A stretch of DNA of 64,000 bases from Typha latifolia (taxonomy: Eukaryota > Streptophyta > Magnoliopsida > Poales > Typhaceae). How positions within the stretch are numbered: position 1 is the stretch's first letter; every line of letters begins with the position of its first letter. The position numbers and the translations under genes are program-made. The notes below the pieces were generated by a model. The model was not told the DNA's origin. It saw nothing but the letters and a program-made list of their open reading frames with translations, and did not search any database. The stretch is taken from contig CM034102.1 of assembly GCA_019914945.1 (NCBI GenBank), positions 5,507,501 to 5,571,500 on the forward strand. Reading direction: 5' to 3'. Positions 62,092 to 64,000 of this stretch are shown in pieces.

Positions 62092-62522
62092 AAGATTATG
62101 TTGATTATAATATTATATCAGGATTAAACCCTTCGTAATAAAACAATGTACTCAAATATGTGGTTAGTATGAACATTTTTTTTGTGCTTATAATTGTGTA
62201 AGAAAAGGAGCCCCTTAACTGCTTCAGCAATACACATTCTAGCAATCACATGCTCTAGGTAAACATTTCTTTTACATCGAGCAAATTCCAACCACAAGTG
62301 ACATTCATAATTCTTAACCTATCTTGATATCACAAAAATAAAGATCATATTGATTATAATAGTATATCAGGATTAAACCCTTCATAAACAGTATACCCAA
62401 GTATGCTATTAGTATGAACATTTCTTTGCTTATAAATTATAATCACTTAAGAATGGGAGCCCATCAACTGATTCAGCAACACACACTCTAACAAATTACT
62501 TGCTCTAGGCAAACATTTTTTT
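62092..62522. repeat. Duplication of a ~180-bp unit (period ~250 bp)
   Basis: 62092-62273 and 62340-62522 share in order GATTATAATA, TATATCAGGATTAAACCCTT, TTAGTATGAACATTT, a GGAGCCC block, TTCAGCAA and TGCTCTAGG(T/C)AAACATTT. Confidence 0.8.
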
Positions 62523-62605
62523 TTAATTTAATAGATTTGGAGTAGCAGCAAGCCTTTTTCCAATTCTGGAATTTTCGACTAGTAATAATCATCAATAATC
62601 TAGTG

Positions 62606-62664
62606 TCACTGCAGGCTTTTCAAAGTACCCATGTACTCCATCCAGTGCAACTCAACCATTATTT
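62606..62664 (-). CDS. Possible 3' terminal exon, product not recognised
   Basis: Acceptor CTACATTTCAG followed by a 59-nt minus-strand frame ending KIMVELHWMEYMGTLKSLQ and TGA at 62606-62608. Composition is protein-like, and another possible exon lies upstream in gene sense at about 63775-63833 (between a GCTTCAG acceptor and a TAG|GTCTC donor). The two do not identify a family. A minus-strand gene entering from beyond 64000 is possible. Confidence 0.25.
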
Positions 62665-62699
62665 CTGAAATGTAGTCCTTTGTTTCCAAAGCGCCTATA

Positions 62700-64000
62700 T
62701 ATAATAAGGTTTAAGATTTAGGGTTTACGTCCTTAAGGGATATGAGAGAAAACTAGTTATGATTGCAAGTAGTAATAAAAACATAATAGCACTTTATTTC
62801 ACAGAGAACTGACAGTAAATAGAAGTACCCAGCCTAGAACTGTTATGACTAAAGGAATTGTTGTCCTTGGTATTGTTATCTGCTAAGTTGATATCAATTC
62901 ACTGGCAGAAAGTTCATGTGTTTGATAGTTTAAATGCTAAAATAGTGGGGTTAAAGTACATTCTTGTCTTCATCATTGTTCCCTGGAAGGATTTTGAAAA
63001 TATCAAAATAAACAATGATAAATTTTGCTCACCTATTATAATGATCCAGGAGACTCCCTGATCAGCTAAAAATGTCTTCCACGGTTGCACTCATATCCCC
63101 TGGATTTTCCATTAAGAAAAAGTGATAAACATGTCATGAGGTACCCCGTCAAAAAGTTAAACCAGAAAATCTAGAGAATTTTGCATAGGTCTGGATTGGA
63201 ACTTTAATCTAAAGCATCCGGAAGGGCTAAGCTGAATCTACAATGAAGGGTCAAGAGCTTCCATAAACTAATAATGTATAACAACAAAGAAGATAATGGA
63301 ATTCTTTTGTATTTACAAATTTACTATTATTTAGTAATGTAAGATGCTGGAATTATTATGAAATACAGTTATGAGAGCCCATTAACAAACTATCTCAATA
63401 GGAAACGTAAGAGCCAAGTTGATATAAACAGTGGTTTGGCACAAACAATTAAGTAATTATACATCATTTAAAATATTTTAATATATCTGTTAATTTCCAG
63501 ATAACTAAATCCTAAATGTTATTAAAAGTGAATGAGAAATATACTTTACATTACTACATATAGGAGGAACAGCAACAAGATAACAGTATCTGAGCAATGA
63601 AATAGTTCTTTCACTTCAAGGAAATTCCACGTGATGAATACTGCATAGTCAGTTAAGGATATGCCATTTTCTAGCCTTCAAGGCATTATTAAAAAATCGT
63701 ATATAAAAAAATGTAGGTAAAAGATTATAATGTCTAGAGTGTCCCAACTGTCCCAGGTTGGCAATGTTTATGAGACCTACAAAGTGATAGTTCCTCCATT
63801 GATCCGAAAAGCATTCTCACCACAATTTTTCTGAAGCATATGAAATTTGAACAAGGACATATGCATAATATGATTTCTAACACTAAACTCATTTGTCATT
63901 ACATAAAAAAGAAGAAATTTCAGAAAGCACCACATATATGAAAAGCCTCAAATTGAATGATGAATTTACAAAAGGTGATACTAAACTCTTGGCAATGGGT
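62700..64000. other. Right-edge region, possibly intron of an off-window gene
   Basis: AT-rich, with no confident exon. The possible minus-strand exon near 63775-63833 is the only coding-like piece. Confidence 0.3.

Overview
This is a nuclear genome window from a flowering plant. Its genes have spliced GT-AG introns, it carries a eukaryotic tRNA-Ala, and AT-rich intergenic DNA is packed with plant-type LTR retrotransposons, MITEs and microsatellites. A monocot is likely but not proven: the receptor-kinase exons at 11.1-13.4 kb are extremely GC-rich against an AT-rich background, and the JAZ protein is of the short type.

Five protein-coding genes were reconstructed exon by exon from splice sites and reading frame. 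They are a five-KH-domain RNA-binding protein (minus, 4060-8771, 7 coding exons, 625 aa); a pollen-receptor-kinase-like LRR kinase (minus, 11115-13429, 2 exons, 669 aa); a JAZ/TIFY jasmonate repressor (plus, 21547-23247, 5 exons, 189 aa); the seven-transmembrane protein GCR1 (plus, 32282-46558, 9 exons, 317 aa); and a RIPK-like receptor-like cytoplasmic kinase of subfamily VII (minus, 48502-50739, 5 exons, 444 aa). A tRNA-Ala(CGC) lies at 1705-1777. Possible 3' terminal exons of an unrecognised minus-strand gene lie in the last 4 kb.

The rest is mainly mobile DNA. GCR1 intron 3 carries a minus-oriented Ty3/gypsy element (36734-41535) with two LTRs, PBS, PPT and a matching 5-bp target duplication. 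It keeps degenerate gag-protease but has lost RT/RNaseH/integrase, and it is itself split by a 2.4-kb solo LTR (37284-39709) with its own 5-bp duplication. A related long LTR lies at 15.4-18.6 kb. Two Copia-type LTR remnants in opposite orientation lie at 18.7-19.7 and 57.2-58.0 kb. Two short inverted-repeat families have two copies each (20.3/27.5 kb and 21.0/45.1 kb), and a third family, rich in GCTCGAGC-like motifs, is at 4.9 and 27.3 kb. U6-snRNA-like pseudogene fragments cluster at 53.3-54.6 kb.

The genes do not form a pathway cluster. Three concern signalling: JAZ in jasmonate response, the RIPK-like kinase in immune or root signalling, and the PRK-like kinase in pollen-tube growth. GCR1 is a putative G-protein-linked receptor and the KH protein acts on RNA. 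Exon structures rest on reading frame, splice consensus and remembered family similarity; no transcript or database evidence was available.
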